Source: a bacterium 1XD42-54 (GTDB lineage Bacteria > Bacillota > Clostridia > Lachnospirales > Lachnospiraceae). From it: DNA of 64,000 nt. Made by a program: the position numbers and the translations under genes. Under the pieces are notes generated by a model, which had not been told where the DNA came from, made no database searches, and worked only from the letters and a program-made list of their open reading frames with translations. The DNA lies in NCBI GenBank assembly GCA_003612585.1, contig RAZH01000005.1:1-64000 (forward strand), in the 5' to 3' direction. The first letter of the stretch is position 1, and each line of letters begins with the position of its first letter. Positions 1 through 8,983 of the stretch are shown here, in pieces.

Positions 1-715
1 TGGGAATATAGAAATAATTATTTTCAGTACCTGAAATACTTGTAACTGTAGTAATGAAATTCGTGTTTTGTGCAGTAATTTGATCCTGTAAATTTTTTGC
101 CACTGCTGCCGATACTACTTTATCCAGGGCCGCCGTAGTAGCATTTTGTATGATCGCCGATTTATCGATTTTATCTTCGATCTGTTCCTTAAGATATTTC
201 GCCACAGCCGCCGATACCACTTTATCCACGGCATCTGAATCCGCATCCTGAATGATATCAGCAGTATTAATCTTTTTAGCTAATTCTTTCTCAAAATCAG
301 TTCTCAGAACATATACACCATCATTGACAATGTCCACTACATCAGCCGATGTAACAATCAATCTGATTTTAATTTCGTTTTGGATTGTCCGGCCATCATA
401 CGCCGGTATATAAACAGGACAGGTTACTGTATGTTGGAAACAAAACAATACTTCCTGTCCATCTGATCCCGTTGCATATACATTGACACGATTAAAAAAA
501 TAATCATTTTTAAAATTATAATTATCTGTTACAGCTTTAATATCTATCGTTGTATTATTATATTTTTCTACCGAAGCAATATCTGCATTATGAATAAGTT
601 CTCCTGCGGATCTTTCTGGATCAGCAATTAATTCAATTTTCGAAAATCTTACCTGTTTACCAGATGCTATTGCATCAGCAATCAAAGCAAGCCCTATTTC
701 TGTGTATGTCATCAT
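1..715 (-). CDS. tail fibre protein, N-terminal part (cut by window edge)
   Basis: An open frame runs on the minus strand from an ATG at 715 (second ATG at 712) off the left edge, giving 238 visible codons. The first residues (MMTYTEIGLALIADAIASGK) resemble the N-terminal attachment domain of tail-collar fibres of the DUF3751 type, which fix the fibre to the baseplate. Further on, two copies of a 34-residue unit with the core DKVVSAAVAK are visible, encoded around positions 101-130 and 203-232 (102-nt period). They are helical and probably form a trimeric coiled-coil shaft. The start lies 2 nt past the stop of the preceding baseplate gene, with AGGGG upstream. The receptor-binding end is outside the window. 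The position after the gp48-like gene is where Mu has its fibre gene. Confidence 0.75.
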   Translation of the reverse strand, partial: MMTYTEIGLALIADAIASGKQVRFSKIELIADPERSAGELIHNADIASVEKYNNTTIDIKAVTDNYNFKNDYFFNRVNVYATGSDGQEVLFCFQHTVTCPVYIPAYDGRTIQNEIKIRLIVTSADVVDIVNDGVYVLRTDFEKELAKKINTADIIQDADSDAVDKVVSAAVAKYLKEQIEDKIDKSAIIQNATTAALDKVVSAAVAKNLQDQITAQNTNFITTVTSISGTENNYFYIP

Positions 716-717
716 AT

Positions 718-1305
718 CTACATATCCCCTAAATCAATATAATTTACCACTGATACAGTCGTCCCAATTTTCGTTCCACTGTTCACTACATTGCATAACA
801 TATAATTATCCAATGAAGTGCTATCCTTTACTTTTCGCACCTCTCTAGTCAACATGCTGATGTTTGCCGGATGTTCCGTGTCATCTCGAACCCCCACCCG
901 CAAAAGGAACTGCGCCCACTTATCCGGATAGCCAATATCCGGATACCATAAGTGCTCTACATCGTTATATCCCAATGTTTTAGCTGCTAAAATAATTCCC
1001 GCTTTCGTTCCTCCGAATGCTTCCACTTCATCCTGCATTGCGATCCGGCTGCGGAATGTTTCATCATCTTCATCCGGATACCGATGCATTCCTCGGTCCT
1101 GCGCGTAATACTGCAACATCTCCACGTTGCAGGTTACTACTGACGTTTGATCTAATGCACGCTCCAGCTCTGCTTGCACGTTATCATATTCGTCACCGAT
1201 TACTTTAAAAAATATGTACCACTGATTTTTTGTTTTCTTCAGTCGCTTAAATGGCGAAGGCAATAGATAATACAGATAATCCCTGAATCTATCAAACATA
1301 CTCAA
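718..1305 (-). CDS. baseplate/tail protein, Mu gp48-like (tail protein I type)
   Basis: This 195-residue protein lies directly after baseplate protein J and before the fibre gene, where Mu has gp48 and P2 has gpI. The N-terminal half is helical with a charged patch. The segment around residues 65-110, with RGMHRYPDEDDETFRSR followed by EAFGGTKAGI, resembles the YmfQ/DUF2313 class of tail proteins that connect wedge and fibre. The stop codon is 7 nt before the gpJ-like gene's downstream limit, so the genes are tightly packed in one late operon. The role is inferred from size, order and this motif. The family name is a best guess. Confidence 0.65.
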   Translation of the reverse strand: MSMFDRFRDYLYYLLPSPFKRLKKTKNQWYIFFKVIGDEYDNVQAELERALDQTSVVTCNVEMLQYYAQDRGMHRYPDEDDETFRSRIAMQDEVEAFGGTKAGIILAAKTLGYNDVEHLWYPDIGYPDKWAQFLLRVGVRDDTEHPANISMLTREVRKVKDSTSLDNYMLCNVVNSGTKIGTTVSVVNYIDLGDM

Positions 1306-1312
1306 TCTCCTG

Positions 1313-2446
1313 TCAACTGATATTTTTCACAGTGATGTGGATTTCCCCTGTCACAATAACCTTACCCCTTTCAGCAATGACATCCGCTGCCGGTACTGTG
1401 ATATCCGTTTTTTTATACCCTTGGACTGTAGATATTAACTTCCCGATGATCGCATCCCGATAAAGTGTATTTAATTCTTTACGCTTGCTTACATCCATTA
1501 AATCCATGATAGCTGCGCGGATCTGATCCTCGTATCCGGAAACGCTGATTCCCTGCTCTACGTATACCGTCAGTTCAAAGTCCTGCTTAACAGATTCCGC
1601 AGATTTGACGAGATAGTCTCCATAGCTGCCTTCCATTTCTTTAATTGCTGCCTTTACCTTCTGGATCAGTGCTTCATCCGCCGTTCCTTCTGCGCCTGTA
1701 ACAATAATATCAACCGTTCCTTCGCCTCGTGGCGCTTGGCTGTCAATATCCGCTGTCACCACACCACTAATGGATTCCACAATACTCTGCAATTTCCTGT
1801 CCGGATTCAGACGTGCATTTTCCGCCCGGCTGTTCAAACAGCGCTGCCGCAAGGACTCAATCTCTTCGATTTCTGTGCCACTTTCGACAACCCAGTCTTC
1901 TTCGTTTCTTACGTGATCATAGCCGTCAATATACACAAGCGTTTCACAGATTGTCCCCGGCTCCACGTTGTAGGCAGCTCCCGGCTGTTCCGCTTCAACG
2001 ATTACTTTGTATTCGCTGACTCCTTCGGGCATCACAGTGTCTTCGGCTGCATAAAATGTAAAATATGCCCCCTCGGCATTTCTGGATGTGATAAATGGAT
2101 GTCCCTTTTTGATTTTTACAGGATAACTGTAATCACGCCGATATACTGTCACATACCCTTTTGTTGGTATACCCTCCTTGCGGTATTTTGCATAATCTGC
2201 CGCTCGGATTTCCACCCAATCATCCGGGCAATGCACCATAAACGCTGAATTAACGATCTGAACGGCTAGCTGTTTCAGCTGCAGCATGCCATGCACTACA
2301 ATCCGCAGGATCGCATAGAATACACCACCCTTGGAAAAATTTGTAATCACAAATCCCTCTTCCGCAAGTTTTGTTTGCAATTCTTCCATGTATTCAGATT
2401 CATCTGGAACATGTATAATCTTCTCCATAATGTTATCCGGTATCAT
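1313..2446 (-). CDS. baseplate assembly protein J (Mu gp47-like)
   Basis: This 377-residue protein has the usual layout of baseplate J proteins. It has an N-terminal helical part, a central beta-rich part with RKEGIPTKGYVTVYRR and the repeated GAAYNVEPGTI-type turn, and a C-terminal domain with PRGEGTVDIIVTG, typical of the Mu gp47/P2 gpJ family. It forms the wedge of the contractile-tail baseplate. The start overlaps the preceding gene by 4 nt (ATGA), which suggests translational coupling. Length and order agree with the family. Confidence 0.85.
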   Translation of the reverse strand: MIPDNIMEKIIHVPDESEYMEELQTKLAEEGFVITNFSKGGVFYAILRIVVHGMLQLKQLAVQIVNSAFMVHCPDDWVEIRAADYAKYRKEGIPTKGYVTVYRRDYSYPVKIKKGHPFITSRNAEGAYFTFYAAEDTVMPEGVSEYKVIVEAEQPGAAYNVEPGTICETLVYIDGYDHVRNEEDWVVESGTEIEEIESLRQRCLNSRAENARLNPDRKLQSIVESISGVVTADIDSQAPRGEGTVDIIVTGAEGTADEALIQKVKAAIKEMEGSYGDYLVKSAESVKQDFELTVYVEQGISVSGYEDQIRAAIMDLMDVSKRKELNTLYRDAIIGKLISTVQGYKKTDITVPAADVIAERGKVIVTGEIHITVKNIS

Positions 2447-2877
2447 GTGACATAAATCTCCTTTCCATCGGAACGTATATCAATATTGACATTCTGACCA
2501 TCGGATTCCCGAAACTGGACATGTGCAGCCCACTTGCTCTCCGTTGATGTTTCCGTCGTCAGGCTAATCGACCCATCATCAATATATTCCCGTTTTGTCA
2601 TTTTCCCAACGATCTGAGCACTAATTTCTTGCTTGAAAGATTCGTCCTGTTCCGCATTCAGGTAGTCCGTAAGGTTATATCCATACGCCTGCATACCTTC
2701 CTGATCTTCCCAAAGCAATTCCCCCTCATCCGTCAGCATCTCGATCCATATATCTTGCATCCAACAGTTCATACCACTACATAACACACAATCTCCATTA
2801 TTGTCCGGTATTGGCTGCCCGTATCGGTCTAACCGGATATCAACATCATCAGTCCCTGTCAATCTCATCCATACCAC
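2443..2877 (-). CDS. baseplate protein, gpW/gp25-like position (Mu gp46)
   Basis: This 144-residue protein lies between a small spike-region protein and baseplate J, where Mu has gp46. The sequence has DIRLDRYGQPIPDNNGD near the N-terminus, a helical acidic middle and a C-terminal beta segment (KWAAHVQFRESDGQNVNI). This fits the DUF2634/GP46 class of wedge proteins, but I cannot confirm the family by reading. The start overlaps the upstream gene by 13 nt and the stop overlaps gpJ by 4 nt. Confidence 0.6.
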   Translation of the reverse strand: MVWMRLTGTDDVDIRLDRYGQPIPDNNGDCVLCSGMNCWMQDIWIEMLTDEGELLWEDQEGMQAYGYNLTDYLNAEQDESFKQEISAQIVGKMTKREYIDDGSISLTTETSTESKWAAHVQFRESDGQNVNIDIRSDGKEIYVT

Positions 2878-3134
2878 CGTCCTATAATATAAGGATAGCT
2901 TCCTGCAACAAAATGAATTATAACAGCTTCCCCTGTCTGATAAACTTGGTCAGATACCAGATTCGGAAGTTCTGTATTGTCCTCCAACAATCTTACTGTA
3001 TAACGATAGGTTCCTTTTTGCTGCTGCACCCATATAATCCTTGCAATCATGCTGTGCATCTTATCCATTGCCGGATACTCTGTTTTCAATATATCCCTAA
3101 CGATTTTTTTGACAAAAGTTTTGAGTTCACCCAT
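2865..3134 (-). CDS. small baseplate/spike-region protein
   Basis: This protein is about 89 residues when started at the ATG at 3134, which has GGGAGG 6 nt upstream. A longer frame reaching 3179 has no such site. The sequence holds a basic helix (FVKKIVRDILK) and then beta strands (YRYTVRLLEDN, EAVIIHFVAGSYPYIIGRW) that read like an OB-fold, as in gpV/DUF2577-type spike proteins. It overlaps the hub gene upstream and the gp46-like gene downstream. Function is inferred mainly from position. Confidence 0.55.
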   Translation of the reverse strand: MGELKTFVKKIVRDILKTEYPAMDKMHSMIARIIWVQQQKGTYRYTVRLLEDNTELPNLVSDQVYQTGEAVIIHFVAGSYPYIIGRWYG

Positions 3135-3873
3135 CGTCTGCCTCCCTGAATTTGATCTGCATATCAATGCCTCTTTCATTGCCTTCTATCGTGCAGGAGA
3201 TAACCTGTGCCGATCCTATAAATTCATCACAGGATAATTGCACGATTTGACGCGGCTTGATTCCCGGAACAGGAATAATATCCGCCACCCATATATCCCC
3301 ACTTCTTTCGATGTCTAAAACATTGTCATCAGATAACTGATAGTAGCCATCTTGATCAGGCTGTACGCCATAATAGATACATCCGTTTTGCGTATAAAAA
3401 GTAATGTCTGCCTGATAGACGGCATTGAGTTGCCGCAGGGCTTCCTGATAAGATGCTGCATCAACCCGGAAGTTCTTTCTGCGTCCGTAGTCGGTATTTG
3501 TCATCTGGTATTTACTAACTTCGAACACTGTAAACAGATATCGTGCTGCTTCCTGTAAGGTAGTGTCTAAGAAAAATGCCGTCATATGCTCTGCTGAAGT
3601 TTCTTCAGCGTCTTTGATGATCACTGTACTCTCAGATGTAAATGTTCCACGACCAGACACAAGCAGTTCATAACCTGCGTCATTTCCAATCTCTAATGCA
3701 TAACTGTCAGCCGGATTATCTTTCAAGAATTGTATCAATTCTTCTGATAATGATAGTCTCGCCCATACCGGTGCATCCGTATCATCTGACTGCCACTTTG
3801 CATCAAATCCTCCAGTAACCTGATATTCCCCACAGGTCAGCCGGAACTCTAACCCTTCCAGATTTATTTCCAT
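3127..3873 (-). CDS. baseplate hub protein (gpP/gp44-like position)
   Basis: This 248-residue protein lies between the lysine-rich tail protein and the spike-region protein, the place of Mu gp44 (gpP) or the gpD-type hub. It is beta-rich, with RLTCGEYQVTGGF at the N-terminus and GIKPRQIVQLSCDEFIG toward the C-terminus, resembling hub segments that carry the spike. No catalytic motif was seen. It is shorter than Mu gpP (about 380 residues), so the match is by position and fold impression only. Confidence 0.55.
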   Translation of the reverse strand: MEINLEGLEFRLTCGEYQVTGGFDAKWQSDDTDAPVWARLSLSEELIQFLKDNPADSYALEIGNDAGYELLVSGRGTFTSESTVIIKDAEETSAEHMTAFFLDTTLQEAARYLFTVFEVSKYQMTNTDYGRRKNFRVDAASYQEALRQLNAVYQADITFYTQNGCIYYGVQPDQDGYYQLSDDNVLDIERSGDIWVADIIPVPGIKPRQIVQLSCDEFIGSAQVISCTIEGNERGIDMQIKFREADDG

Positions 3874-3879
3874 TTACCC

Positions 3880-4425
3880 TCACTTCTTTACGAGCTTTTT
3901 TGCTTTCTTTTTGGCTGCTGATTGACTTTTCTGTTTCTTTGCCGGACTTTTATCTGCATTCTTTTTAGACTTTGATGTCTTTGTCGTAAGCGTTTTTATC
4001 TGCTTCTTCGTGCGTACCACTTTCAACCCGGCAATCGCAGGAGCAACAAACGATAACGTACACACCGCCCAGCTTTGAGATTCTTCTTTTGTGGTACTAA
4101 TCCCGTTAAAATATACCTCCGTGATTCCGTGTGCATTGATCTCTGCTGCCGTAAGGTTATATTTCTTCTGTTTTTTTTGCCCTGACCGTTTAAATAAACG
4201 CTGCACAAATCGAATCATATTTTCAAAGTCATAGGTTGCATTCTCTTCGATAAATAAGTCGATTTCTACTTGCGCGGCCTCGTATCCGGCAGGCTGGTTC
4301 GATACTTTCTTCTTTCCTTTTTTCTTATCTTCCAGTTTTCCCTCTTCGGTTATTCGGATACTTTTTACAATGCCGGGAAGGTAATCCTTCCCGACTTTTA
4401 TATGCTTGTCCTGAATGAATATCAT
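3880..4425 (-). CDS. tail/baseplate protein with lysine-rich C-terminus
   Basis: This 181-residue protein follows the tape measure gene. The N-terminal half looks like a beta-rich tail protein with IRITEEGKLEDKKKG and QVEIDLFIEENATYDFENM. The C-terminal 45 residues are almost entirely Lys, Ser, Ala and Thr and end in AKKLVKK, so this tail is unstructured and strongly basic. In Mu the gene in this place encodes the DNA circulation protein N. No sequence match to that is evident. The basic tail could contact DNA or phosphate-rich surfaces, which is inference. Confidence 0.55.
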   Translation of the reverse strand: MIFIQDKHIKVGKDYLPGIVKSIRITEEGKLEDKKKGKKKVSNQPAGYEAAQVEIDLFIEENATYDFENMIRFVQRLFKRSGQKKQKKYNLTAAEINAHGITEVYFNGISTTKEESQSWAVCTLSFVAPAIAGLKVVRTKKQIKTLTTKTSKSKKNADKSPAKKQKSQSAAKKKAKKLVKK

Positions 4426-4434
4426 CCTGACCTC

Positions 4435-7400
4435 CTACGCTGCCTGTGTATCTCCATCCGTAGAATCCAACTCATCAAGCAGGTTTTTCAATTTTTTCAG
4501 GCTGTCGATAGAATCAATATCAACATTCAGCTGCACATCATACTTATTGTACGTAGTGCCACCAGAGCGCTTTGATATTGCTTCCTTGCTTAATGATTTA
4601 CGTGAATCCCGCTTCGTCACCTTATTCTCAACCACAGCAGACACAACATCTTGCATTCGCCCCCATAAAGTGTCGAGCGGCAGGATTGCCTCATCACCAG
4701 CTTCACCACCAACCATACCATTACGGCCATTAATGCCAAACAGTGTCGGTCTGGTCATGATACCGCCCTTTGCATAATAACTGACGCCAAAGTTCGGAAC
4801 TTGCGCAGTTGCATCTCCTGATCCGACCGTGGAATATGATACCGTCACATGGGGCAGTTTCGGTGCCGGTACGGTTACAGATATGCCTGCAAATGCATTA
4901 CGTACAGCTGATGCAGCCTGATTTGCAGCTGATGTCACCGTAGATTTCACGCTTGCCATACTGCTTGATACAGATGACTGTATATGTCCCATCCCAGATG
5001 ACCATGCTGATTCCATCGCGCTGACACCGCCCTGCGTTGTCTGCTGTGCCGAAGCAACTGAAGTATTTACGTCTCCAACCGCCAAATTTAGACTGCTTGT
5101 ATCAATATCAAAACCAACTGTTCCACCATCCGGCGTTGTTGCAGACGCCATAGCCTGATTGATCGCATCCTGTGCTGATGCTGCTGCACTGGATGCTGAC
5201 GCTTCCATGCCCGTCCCTAAACTTGCCATAATGCTGCTTCCGGCTTCTGCCACACCTGATGTATCTACATTTGACAAAGACGCTAAAATACTATCCATGG
5301 ACGTTCCGGCCGTACTATCCAATGCAGCCTGCACCTCTGTGCCGCCTAATTGTACCCCATTTGCAAACGCCTCCATGCCTTCCATACCGCTGATTTGATA
5401 CTTGCTTGCATCAAACGCAATCTCTGGAGCCTCGACTGTAGATACCGTAGTGGGCAATGATACCTCTGGCAAATTGTAGTCCGTCGCTATTTCAGGAGTA
5501 ACTACTTCAGTTTTTGGTTCTGTTACCGTGACTGTTTCTGCAATTTCCTCATCCTTGCCGCCTCCTGATAACCAGTCCGTAAATCTGCCCCATGCACCTT
5601 TTACTGAATCCACCAAGCTATGAAATCCATCCATAAAACCATCCTTAATGCCATTTATCAGGTTACTGCCGATTTGTATCCAGTCAATGCTCAGAATAGT
5701 ATCACCGACTGTCTTAAACAGATCCGGTATCATTCCAAGCAGCATTGGGATTGCCTGTAAAATACCGCTGATAATGTTGCCAATAATGGCCAGACCACCT
5801 GATATTAAGTTTGGGAGTACCTGTCCAATACCAGCCAGCAGCTGCCCGATCAAAGATACACCCATTGCCAAGATCGCCGGCAGGTTCTGAACAATGCCAG
5901 ATAACAGACTTAAAACAAATTGGATACCAGATTGGATCACAGCTGGAAGCGCTTGGATGATCCCGTTTAGCACCATGACAACCATCTGTACACCAGCACT
6001 CAGTATCCCTGGCAATCCTGAAACAATCATGGTTAAAAATCCGTTTATGGTTTCCGCTGCAGCTGCAGTTATCCCGGGAAACTGCTGTACAATACCTGTT
6101 ATCAATGACGTTATGATCTGTCCACCGGATAAAATTATCCCCGGCAGGGCTGTTGCAATCATCGCCAAAAATCCATTTATTATTTCTGATGCTACTGTCA
6201 AAATCTCCGGTATTTGCTGTAAAATGCCGGTTATCAATGATGTTATGATCTGTCCACCTGACATCAATATATCAGGTAATCCAGACAAAACCCCACTTAC
6301 AATATTAAACAGGAGATCTAGGCCAAATTGCAAAAAACCGGGCAGATACGTACCGATAGATGTCAATGCATTTCCGACAAATCCACTTATAGCACCAAAT
6401 ACATTGCTAAATATACCCTGTAGATTGGATACATCACCGCCACAGGCTTGGAACAAGGCAATTAATCCCGCGACAGCCGCTGCAATCAAAGCAAATGGCC
6501 CTAATACTGACAAAAAACCGCCTGCACTGAATACCTTTTTCACACTGGATACAATACCGCCAAGGCCGCTGAACGTACGTCCAACTGTACCGACCACAGC
6601 AATCAATGTACCTGCAGCAATCAGGAATATCCCTAAGTACGCCACGATATGCATGATAGATGCAACTGTCTCCTGATTTGCCGCAACCCAATCACTGCCT
6701 TTTTGGATCACGCCAGCAATCACATCCATTGTACTGTTCACAGTCGGCAGCAATCCCTTTCCAAGTTCTTCCGCTGTATTATGTATCTTCTGCTTCATAG
6801 TCTGAAATTTTTGTTCTGGTGTATTGTTAATTGCAGTAGCCATCTCTTCGGTTACAGCCACGCCATTTGACATGGATTCATGCAAATCATCAATCCCAGT
6901 TTTCAGCTGATCCGTATTCTGATACAAAAGATCAATCAATGCAATCGCTTCGTCCGTACCAAAAGCTTCCTTTAACTGTTGCTTTTCAACAGCATCCAAA
7001 GTATCTCCATATTTGCCACGTAACGTTTCCAATATGTCCGGCATAGACATCAACTGATTGTTGGCATCCAAGAACGTCAATCCAAGTTCTTTTCCTGCTT
7101 TCGCGGCAGTATTCAAGAATGATTTGTACTTTGTCGCTGCCTCTGATCCGGACATAGTCGTCTGCAACTGACCTAAAATTGCAAGCTGTTCTTCAAGTGG
7201 TACCTGTGCGTTTGTTGCCGTCGCGCCAAGCATACCGATTGCGCCAGCCATCTGAGATCCGCTTGTCTTATAATTTTTTACGGCAGTTGCAATTCCAGCA
7301 GAAAACATCTCGCCAAATTCAAGATCAGACATTTCCTCGTATGCGCCTTTATAAATGCCATATCCGGTTGCAAACAGTGATCCCATCTCTTCTGTCGTGG

Positions 7401-7818
7401 ATTTGGTTGCTTTACCAGTCAACGCTGCCAACTCTGTAAACTGTGCAACACCTTCATCCGTCAACGATGCGATACCGGACTTAATATCATAAGACGCAGT
7501 AATAAAATCAGCTTTTGTCGTCCCAGCCCAAGTGTCCGAGAAATTTTTTGCAGCACTCTCTATAACCTGCAGATCCTGAACACCTAAGGAAGCAATCTCG
7601 CCCAACGCATTCTGCGTATCGAAAGTTGCTGTGACTGCTTTACCGCAGGCAGACACGATACCTGTCCCTATGCCAGTCATTGCAGCACCTGCTTTCTGCA
7701 TTGCCGCAAATGATCTTGTCATAGTTCCGATTGATCCGTTTACATTCCCCATTTTTCCGGTCAAACGATCAACCATATCGAGGACAAGGGATACTTTCAA
7801 TACACTGTCCATTCCCAT
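4435..7818 (-). CDS. tail tape measure protein
   Basis: This is the largest phage gene. The start is put at the ATG at 7818, which has GGAGG 8 nt upstream. A frame extending to 7836 lies in the end of the chaperone frame. The protein sets tail length and is threaded through the tube. The N-terminus (about residues 1-340) is of the TP901 type, with MGNVNGSIGTMTRSF and long helices. Hydrophobic segments follow near residue 390. Residues about 498-695 are nine tandem 22-residue units of the pattern SGxQIITSLITGIxQQxP, encoded at about 5734-6327. A Ser/Ala-rich region and a basic C-terminus close it. Gene order (chaperone before, baseplate after) is standard. Confidence 0.9.
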   Translation of the reverse strand: MGMDSVLKVSLVLDMVDRLTGKMGNVNGSIGTMTRSFAAMQKAGAAMTGIGTGIVSACGKAVTATFDTQNALGEIASLGVQDLQVIESAAKNFSDTWAGTTKADFITASYDIKSGIASLTDEGVAQFTELAALTGKATKSTTEEMGSLFATGYGIYKGAYEEMSDLEFGEMFSAGIATAVKNYKTSGSQMAGAIGMLGATATNAQVPLEEQLAILGQLQTTMSGSEAATKYKSFLNTAAKAGKELGLTFLDANNQLMSMPDILETLRGKYGDTLDAVEKQQLKEAFGTDEAIALIDLLYQNTDQLKTGIDDLHESMSNGVAVTEEMATAINNTPEQKFQTMKQKIHNTAEELGKGLLPTVNSTMDVIAGVIQKGSDWVAANQETVASIMHIVAYLGIFLIAAGTLIAVVGTVGRTFSGLGGIVSSVKKVFSAGGFLSVLGPFALIAAAVAGLIALFQACGGDVSNLQGIFSNVFGAISGFVGNALTSIGTYLPGFLQFGLDLLFNIVSGVLSGLPDILMSGGQIITSLITGILQQIPEILTVASEIINGFLAMIATALPGIILSGGQIITSLITGIVQQFPGITAAAAETINGFLTMIVSGLPGILSAGVQMVVMVLNGIIQALPAVIQSGIQFVLSLLSGIVQNLPAILAMGVSLIGQLLAGIGQVLPNLISGGLAIIGNIISGILQAIPMLLGMIPDLFKTVGDTILSIDWIQIGSNLINGIKDGFMDGFHSLVDSVKGAWGRFTDWLSGGGKDEEIAETVTVTEPKTEVVTPEIATDYNLPEVSLPTTVSTVEAPEIAFDASKYQISGMEGMEAFANGVQLGGTEVQAALDSTAGTSMDSILASLSNVDTSGVAEAGSSIMASLGTGMEASASSAAASAQDAINQAMASATTPDGGTVGFDIDTSSLNLAVGDVNTSVASAQQTTQGGVSAMESAWSSGMGHIQSSVSSSMASVKSTVTSAANQAASAVRNAFAGISVTVPAPKLPHVTVSYSTVGSGDATAQVPNFGVSYYAKGGIMTRPTLFGINGRNGMVGGEAGDEAILPLDTLWGRMQDVVSAVVENKVTKRDSRKSLSKEAISKRSGGTTYNKYDVQLNVDIDSIDSLKKLKNLLDELDSTDGDTQAA

Positions 7819-7822
7819 ATCC

Positions 7823-8517
7823 TTATCCTCCTTCATCTGAGAACAGAAGGTTTATCGCATTAACAAACCCGATTTTTATATCATCTTGATACATTTTCCG
7901 GGCTTGCCGTGCCAATGCAAGCAGCCTGTAAAATTCCCCCAGTGTTACGTGATCCAGATCCGGAATCATCCTGCTCGGCAGATACTTACAGATCAAGATC
8001 CGTCCAGCATCGTACAGGCTGCTTTCTGTTTCTTCCTCCGCCTCATCAATCCGTTCTTCAGCGGATTTTACAGGCGGCGCACCGTCGTGGTCTTCGATAA
8101 ACCCAGCATGTACAAGAGCTTTTCACCAAGACTGATTCCCATCGCCGGAAACTCGTTGAGCAGTTTCTCCAGATCCTTACGCTGCTCCTGACAAATATTG
8201 TCTAATACAAATGTCCGCATCGCCTTCGAGCTTGATACCGATGCTGTTTTTACGTACCGGTCATAGGATGCCGCTTTCGGCTCCGAGAATAAAAATTCCA
8301 TCGTCCGATCCATGTCATCATCCTGAGACAGATTTGTTGTGACGATGTACATTTTTCCGCGCATCCCTTTATCTGCGTACTTTCTGCACAGATCTTCAAA
8401 CGTTTCCAACTGCTCCATCATCGGTTCAACCGGATTCTGCTGCATATATCCGGTATCCTGCTGTACCGGTTTTGACATTTTTTCTGATAAAATTTCCTGA
8501 TCTTCAAAATAACCCAT
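7823..8517 (-). CDS. tail assembly chaperone, -1 frameshift fusion product
   Basis: A -1 slip on GGGTTTA (8098-8104) after Leu140 would add 91 residues beginning IEDHDGAPPVKSAEERIDEA and ending NAINLLFSDEGG, for 231 in all. The extension frame is open from just upstream of the slip site to TAA at 7823-7825. It is helical and charged (EEAEEE-type stretch, then LGEFYRLLALARQARK), and it fills the otherwise empty 230 nt before the tape measure gene. The heptamer is in the correct X XXY YYZ phase. Paired G/GT products made by -1 shifting are established for this gene in lambda and predicted in Mu-like phages. The slip efficiency is unknown. Confidence 0.8.
8068..8517 (-). CDS. tail assembly chaperone, short (zero-frame) product
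   Basis: This 149-residue, mostly helical protein lies between tail tube and tape measure, the place of Mu gp41 and lambda gpG. The N-terminal 40 residues are Gln/Glu/Met-rich. These chaperones coat the tape measure protein during tail assembly. The frame ends at TAA (8068-8070), just past a slippery heptamer GGGTTTA at 8098-8104 read as G GGT TTA. That heptamer gives a second, longer product, listed separately. Confidence 0.8.
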   Translation of the reverse strand: MGYFEDQEILSEKMSKPVQQDTGYMQQNPVEPMMEQLETFEDLCRKYADKGMRGKMYIVTTNLSQDDDMDRTMEFLFSEPKAASYDRYVKTASVSSSKAMRTFVLDNICQEQRKDLEKLLNEFPAMGISLGEKLLYMLGLSKTTTVRRL

Positions 8518-8530
8518 TGCTATATCCTCC

Positions 8531-8974
8531 TTATGCGTTTACGCCGTCAATACAGATACCGCCCATTGCGATACCCTCAAGACTAATCGTTGTAGACTTA
8601 TCGCCCTGCTTACCACCAAAACCACCGCGTTTGGTAAATGTTACATTCGTTAATACATCTGTGCAGGTCGTTGCTCCGACATCTGCATACGATACCGTAA
8701 TCTTTGGGATCACGATCTTATAAAATCCACCCTGATTCCGGTATGCATCAACCAGCGTATTGTAGTCCTCGCGCAGCATCTCAAGTTTCACCGAGTTACT
8801 TTTGTTTCCTGTTCCGAAGCCTCTTGGATTTCCTCCGCGCCCATAAACCAGCTCTTTGTCCTGGCTATCTTCATAGTCAATGGATGTCGGCTCAATATTC
8901 TGGCATCCGGACAGCGCAATCGTGATCGATGACCAGTCATATACCTTTCCATTTACAAACTGTTTCCTTGCCAT
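8531..8974 (-). CDS. phage tail tube protein (gpM-like)
   Basis: This 147-residue protein follows the sheath gene, as tube proteins do in Mu (gpM) and P2 (FII). It is beta-rich, opening with KQFVNGKVYDWSSITIALSG and containing DKELVYGRGGNPRGFGTG, a pattern seen in tube proteins of Firmicute myophages. It polymerises into the inner tube around the tape measure protein. GGAGG-type ribosome site just upstream of 8974. Confidence 0.8.
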   Translation of the reverse strand: MARKQFVNGKVYDWSSITIALSGCQNIEPTSIDYEDSQDKELVYGRGGNPRGFGTGNKSNSVKLEMLREDYNTLVDAYRNQGGFYKIVIPKITVSYADVGATTCTDVLTNVTFTKRGGFGGKQGDKSTTISLEGIAMGGICIDGVNA

Positions 8975-8983
8975 GTTCTCCTC

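Noticed and set aside
5894-6676. Plus-strand frame of 260 residues over the tape measure gene
   Set aside because: It is the antisense of the hydrophobic 22-residue repeats, without a ribosome site.
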